A stretch of 64,000 nucleotides of DNA from Pacificoceanicola sp049803835 (GTDB lineage Bacteria; Pseudomonadota; Alphaproteobacteria; Rhodobacterales; Rhodobacteraceae): positions 96,748 through 160,747 of the forward strand of contig NZ_JBNAGK010000013.1 in assembly GCF_049803835.1 (NCBI RefSeq), written 5' to 3'. Position 1 is the stretch's first letter. Each line of letters starts with the position of its first letter. The notes below the pieces were generated by a model. It did no database searches and was not told the DNA's origin. It saw nothing but the letters and a program-made list of their open reading frames with translations. Positions 60,952 to 64,000 of this stretch are shown piece by piece. The translations under genes and the position numbers were made by a program.

Positions 60952-61476
60952 TCAATGGTGGGGCGGTTCGCCTTTTGCCATCATGAGATGATGCTTCTGG
61001 TGATGCGCGCCAATGGTCATCAGTCCGAAGAACCCAAGACCCTGTATCTGGTCGGTATCGCCATCGACGAGGAGGGCGACGCCGTCCCCGAGATCCTCTG
61101 TCGTGACGTCCCAACCCGTCTCGGCCGCAAGGAAAGGCGCATGGACAGGTACCATGGTGCGAATGGCATCGAGAACGCGCGGTGCCCCCCGGACCTCGAA
61201 CCGGATACCGGCAGGCCGCGCACTGCGGGTAACCTCGGCCTCCATCGCTACAAGCTCCATGTCCACCAGATGTCGCCTCAGAGCCGCAATATCAACGTTT
61301 GCCCAATCGGTATCGGGATCGGCGCGTAGGAGCGCCACGATCTCGGCCATGGCGGCAAAGGCCGATTGCCCGGTTTCCTGTGGGCCCGGCATCGCATGCC
61401 CGGTCGCGAAATGGCTGTGCTGGGCCGCGACGGGTCTAGACAATGACAGGGCAAGCAGGAGAGCAACAAGGCGCAT
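60952..61476 (-). CDS. Secreted protein with histidine/methionine-rich tail
   Basis: Start MRLVALLLALSLSRPVAAQH follows an AGGAG site; the signal peptide is cleaved after VAA. The mature 155 residues contain HSHFATGHAMPG at the N-terminus and GAHHQKHHLMMAKGEPPHH at the C-terminus, likely metal ligands. No domain was recognised. It is divergent from the Crp/Fnr regulator across a 76-bp region with an Fnr-like palindrome, so it may be a target of that regulator. A periplasmic copper- or nickel-binding role is inferred. Confidence 0.72.
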   Translation of the reverse strand: MRLVALLLALSLSRPVAAQHSHFATGHAMPGPQETGQSAFAAMAEIVALLRADPDTDWANVDIAALRRHLVDMELVAMEAEVTRSARPAGIRFEVRGAPRVLDAIRTMVPVHAPFLAAETGWDVTTEDLGDGVALLVDGDTDQIQGLGFFGLMTIGAHHQKHHLMMAKGEPPHH

Positions 61477-61536
61477 GGCGGGCTCCTTTTGAACGGCAAG
61501 ATACCCGTTTTTCCTAGCACGCAGACCTACTACGGA

Positions 61537-61554
61537 ATATGATTTCAATCATAT
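61537..61554. promoter_or_regulatory. Fnr-like palindrome over a Crp/Fnr gene start
   Basis: ATATGATTTCAATCATAT has perfect eight-base arms and contains TGAT-N4-ATCA, the core of Fnr/Nnr boxes. It overlaps the ATG at 61553 and lies between divergent genes, which suggests direct autorepression and control of the secreted histidine-rich protein. Confidence 0.6.
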
Positions 61555-62116
61555 GCTGCCAGAGCCCTACGATCTTCTTCCGACATCTGCGCTTCGGCCG
61601 CAAACAATTGCGGTTGGCGACGTGCTCTTTCGACAGGGTGCACGGACCCGGGGTCTCTATGTGCTGATAACCGGGCGTGTACATCTCGAGCGGGTTGGTC
61701 CGAATGGCGAGCGCCTCATCATTCACCGGGCGGCATCCGGGACCAGCTTTGCCGAAGCCTCGGTCTTTTCGGAGCGCTATCATTGCGATGCCATCGTGAT
61801 GGACGCTGGAGACCTGGTCCGGATCGACAAATCCGCGGTTCTCGCCGCCTTCGCGAACCCGGACTTTGCGCGGGCCTATGGACGCCAGGCGGCCCAACAG
61901 GTTCAGGCGCACCGGCAGATCATGGAAATTGTCGGCATCCGCCGCGCCGAGGATCGGGTGATGGCGGGGATCGTTGCGGGTCTTCTGGAGGGCACCGTCG
62001 TCGACTTTGCCGCCCGTCTCCAGCTGACGCATGAGGCGACCTACCGTGCGCTGCGGGCGCTTGTCGAAGCGGGCCGGGTCACAAACCCGTCCCGTGGGGC
62101 CTACCGATTGGCCTAG
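61553..62116 (+). CDS. Crp/Fnr family transcription regulator
   Basis: The 187-residue protein has an N-terminal cyclic-nucleotide-binding-like beta-roll (GDVLFRQGARTRGLYVLITG, then GRVHLERVGPNGERLIIHRA) and a C-terminal winged helix (VVDFAARLQLTHEATYRALR). It lacks the N-terminal cysteine cluster of Fnr, so oxygen sensing through an iron-sulfur cluster is unlikely. It is a short member of the family. Its 3' end overlaps the convergent DUF411 gene by four bases. An Fnr-like palindrome covers its start. Confidence 0.88.
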   Translation: MLPEPYDLLPTSALRPQTIAVGDVLFRQGARTRGLYVLITGRVHLERVGPNGERLIIHRAASGTSFAEASVFSERYHCDAIVMDAGDLVRIDKSAVLAAFANPDFARAYGRQAAQQVQAHRQIMEIVGIRRAEDRVMAGIVAGLLEGTVVDFAARLQLTHEATYRALRALVEAGRVTNPSRGAYRLA

Positions 62117-62562
62117 CTGTGACTGGCAAAGACCGATGTCGCGCCATCGGGCCCGACAAGCAGCGTATCAAACGTATCGCCGGCACCGGGACCGCCCATG
62201 CCGGGGGAACTCATCGGCATACCCGGCACGGTGAGCCCGCGCGCCGCCGGTTGCTCTGAGAGAAGCCGGGCGATGTCTTCTGCCGGCACATGGCCCTCAA
62301 TGAAATAATCGCCCACCACGGCGGTGTGGCAACCGGCCAGTTCCGACGCGATTTGGAGCCTGTCTTTCAGCGCATAGAGGGCGTCCTGCTCGACATCCTG
62401 GACCTCGACCTGGAATCCGGCCTGCCGGACATGATCGACCCAGTCGGTACAGCATCCGCAGGTCGGGGATTTGACAACCTTGATGGCCGGTGCGGTATCG
62501 GCCATGGCCGGAAGCGCGATTGTGGCGGCAGCGCCGGTCAGTAGAAAGGTGCGTCGTTTCAT
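62113..62562 (-). CDS. DUF411 protein, second copy
   Basis: The 149-residue protein has a twin-arginine-like signal (MKRRTFLLTGAAATIALPAM) and the family motifs VVKSPTCGCCTDWVDHVRQA, AGCHTAVVGDYFIEGHVPAE and PGMPMSSPGMGG. It is diverged from the copy at 52921, which has a Sec-type signal, so the two are not a recent duplication. Probably a periplasmic copper-binding protein. An AAAGGA site precedes the start. Confidence 0.9.
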   Translation of the reverse strand: MKRRTFLLTGAAATIALPAMADTAPAIKVVKSPTCGCCTDWVDHVRQAGFQVEVQDVEQDALYALKDRLQIASELAGCHTAVVGDYFIEGHVPAEDIARLLSEQPAARGLTVPGMPMSSPGMGGPGAGDTFDTLLVGPDGATSVFASHS

Positions 62563-63001
62563 TCATCAATCCTTTTCTTCGGTATCTGGAATATTGGTCT
62601 TATCGGACTGGGAGTCGAGCGCCTGTTCGGACTGCGGTTCGCTATTCCCGGACATATCGAGCGCATATCCGCTTGCGGGTCCCCGGATCGGCTTGACAAC
62701 TCATTCGCCCTAGCAAATCGCGAAGCAGACTTATTAGATGAACTGGCTACCGTTTCGACCGAAAACTCGGGCACGACCATCGAGGCTCAGGCATATGTCT
62801 GAGGTAGAAGTCTACCGTTTCCACGCATTCCGGGCCTGCCCGCGTGATTTGATTACGAATCGTTGCCCTGGAGTGCGGTTTTGGATAGCCATCCTTAGCT
62901 TAACATAAACTTCACTATCAGATTCTTGACGTGCGTAGGGGCAGATTCTAAACTAGGTTGCGACAAATGCCCTATCTTGCTGGAAAGCAAGGAGAACGGA
63001 C
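62563..63001. other. Gap before the IS30 element with a possible gene remnant
   Basis: On the plus strand an open frame without a clear start runs to TGA at 62800-62802 and reads protein-like (FGLRFAIPGHIERISACGSP, DRLDNSFALANREADLLDEL). It may be the 3' end of a gene truncated earlier; no family was recognised. The repeat CAGATTCT near 62919 and 62942 lies close to the presumed insertion-sequence end. Nothing else was seen. Confidence 0.3.
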
Positions 63002-64000
63002 ATGGCCCACACAGAGCTGGATTTGCGTGAGAGACGCGCCATCGAAGACATGCTGAATGCAAAAGTACCGGTCAGCAAGATCGCCGCAGAGATCGGTCGG
63101 CATCGTTCGACCGTCTATCGCGAGATCAAACGGAACTTTTTCACCGACGAAGAGCTGCCGTATCTGAACGGCTACTATGGCATGGTCGCGCAGCGTGAAG
63201 CATCAAAGCGCCGTGCTCGCAGACGCAAATTGATCCGCCTGGAAGCATTGCGCACGCACGTCGTCGGTCGGCTCATCGAAGGCTGGACGCCAGAACAGAT
63301 CGCGGGCCGTCTCGGTTTCGAAGACCAGCCTGTTCGGGTCAGCCACGAAACGATTTACGCCTATGTCTACAGCAAGGAGGGGCAGTCGGAAGACCTGGCA
63401 CGCCACCTTCCCAGCCGACGCAGGAAACGCAGGCTACGCTATGCCAGGCGACCCAGAGGCCAGGTTTTCCCGCCGGATCGGTCCATCCATCAACGCCCTG
63501 AGTACGTCGCCACCCGTGAAACCTTTGGCGAATGGGAAGGCGATCTGATGATCTTCGAGCGGTCTCAGGGCAAGATGAACGTCGCCTCGCTGGTCGAGCG
63601 GAAGACCCGGTTTGCCGTCTTGTTCCGCAACAACGACCGCAGTTCGACACACTTCATTAACAAGCTGATGGATGTGATGGAGCCCCTTCCCCAACCCGCG
63701 CGGAAGTCGATCACTTTCGACCGGGGCTTCGAGTTCCGCGAATGGCGCAAGTTGAAATCCGGCATTGGAACGGAAAGCTGGTTTTGCGATCCGCAAGCGC
63801 CCTGGCAAAAAGGATCAGTTGAGAATTTGAACAAACGCGCCCGCAGGTATCTGCCGCGTGATACCCAACTCGCGGCGCTGTCAAATCGCAAGATGAAGGC
63901 GATTTGCGACCGCCTGAACGGTACGCCCAGAAAGTGCCTTGGTTGGCGCACCCCCACCGAGGCCTTCAGAGCCGAGATGATGAAACTGAGATAGCGGAAA
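62936..64000 (+). mobile_element. IS30-family insertion sequence (right end outside window)
   Basis: The element contains one transposase gene and extends past the right edge. The left terminus is estimated near 62936 from the GC-rich-to-AT transition and the GGGGCAGATTCTAAACTAGG segment, but the inverted repeat cannot be confirmed without the other end. Confidence 0.6.
63002..63994 (+). CDS. IS30-family transposase
   Basis: The 330-residue protein has an N-terminal helix-turn-helix (KVPVSKIAAEIGRHRSTVYR), a second DNA-binding region (GWTPEQIAGRLGFEDQPVRV then SHETIYAYVYS), and a DDE core: EWEGDLMIFERSQGKMNVAS (first Asp), SITFDRGFEF (second Asp) and WQKGSVENLNKRARRYLPRD (Glu). It is full length and without stops, so the element may be active. 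It starts behind an AAGGAG site. Confidence 0.95.
   Translation: MAHTELDLRERRAIEDMLNAKVPVSKIAAEIGRHRSTVYREIKRNFFTDEELPYLNGYYGMVAQREASKRRARRRKLIRLEALRTHVVGRLIEGWTPEQIAGRLGFEDQPVRVSHETIYAYVYSKEGQSEDLARHLPSRRRKRRLRYARRPRGQVFPPDRSIHQRPEYVATRETFGEWEGDLMIFERSQGKMNVASLVERKTRFAVLFRNNDRSSTHFINKLMDVMEPLPQPARKSITFDRGFEFREWRKLKSGIGTESWFCDPQAPWQKGSVENLNKRARRYLPRDTQLAALSNRKMKAICDRLNGTPRKCLGWRTPTEAFRAEMMKLR

Noticed and set aside
1..64000. CRISPR arrays, rRNA and tRNA genes
   Set aside because: No regularly spaced direct repeats and no cloverleaf or rRNA-like segments were noticed when reading the window; a tRNA scan was not possible.

Overview
The window looks like part of a large repABC plasmid (or chromid) of an alphaproteobacterium of the Rhodobacterales / Paracoccaceae type. 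The evidence is a complete minus-strand repA-repB-repC cassette with parS palindromes and a counter-transcribed RNA, GC-rich coding with long antisense shadow frames, a GTTC-N7-GTTC LexA box of the alphaproteobacterial form, and a Rieske protein very like rhodobacterial PetA. No rRNA, tRNA or CRISPR array was seen.

Layout. (1) 1-13377, minus strand: a tightly overlapping eight-gene operon. It runs from a WYL regulator of the BrxR/CapW kind through a cysteine desulfurase, a DUF4007 protein, a 1059-residue P-loop ATPase, a DndC-like PAPS-reductase-family protein, a DptF-like ATPase and an unknown protein to a very large protein running off the left edge. It resembles a DNA-phosphorothioation (Dnd/Dpt) defence system but lacks recognisable DndB, DndD and DndE. 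This is the best candidate for an undescribed system. (2) 13.5-35.3 kb: plasmid-maintenance and accessory genes (DUF2493, Toprim primase-like, a frameshifted methylase/strawberry-notch helicase, DUF932, SSB, H-NS-like, ParB-like), with two toxin-antitoxin loci (RES/Xre and an AbiE pair whose toxin is destroyed) and several small unknown genes. Three of these genes share a structured 5' leader. (3) 35.4-39.0 kb: repABC. (4) 39.2-42.0 kb: an AbrB/PIN toxin-antitoxin pair, a serine recombinase and a DUF1403 gene.

(5) 42.2-62.6 kb: a metal-homeostasis and envelope island. A DmeR/RcnR-like repressor with a G-tract operator sits between an MFS exporter with a histidine-rich tail and a HupE/UreJ permease cluster. 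A MerR-family regulator (57726-58154) is predicted to control three promoters that carry nearly the same 19-bp-spacer operator. These drive an L,D-transpeptidase, a Zn/Cd/Pb P-type ATPase plus a second L,D-transpeptidase, and a ten-gene operon (SCO, DsbB, DsbA, PCuAC, SCO, M23 peptidase, DUF411, ZIP, LspA, Lnt). A related but different promoter precedes a transglutaminase-CDF exporter pair. The set couples metal export to lipoprotein processing, disulfide formation, copper delivery and peptidoglycan remodelling. A lone Rieske protein, a Crp/Fnr regulator with an Fnr-like palindrome over its own start codon, and a second DUF411 protein follow. (6) 63.0 kb to the right edge: an IS30-family insertion sequence.
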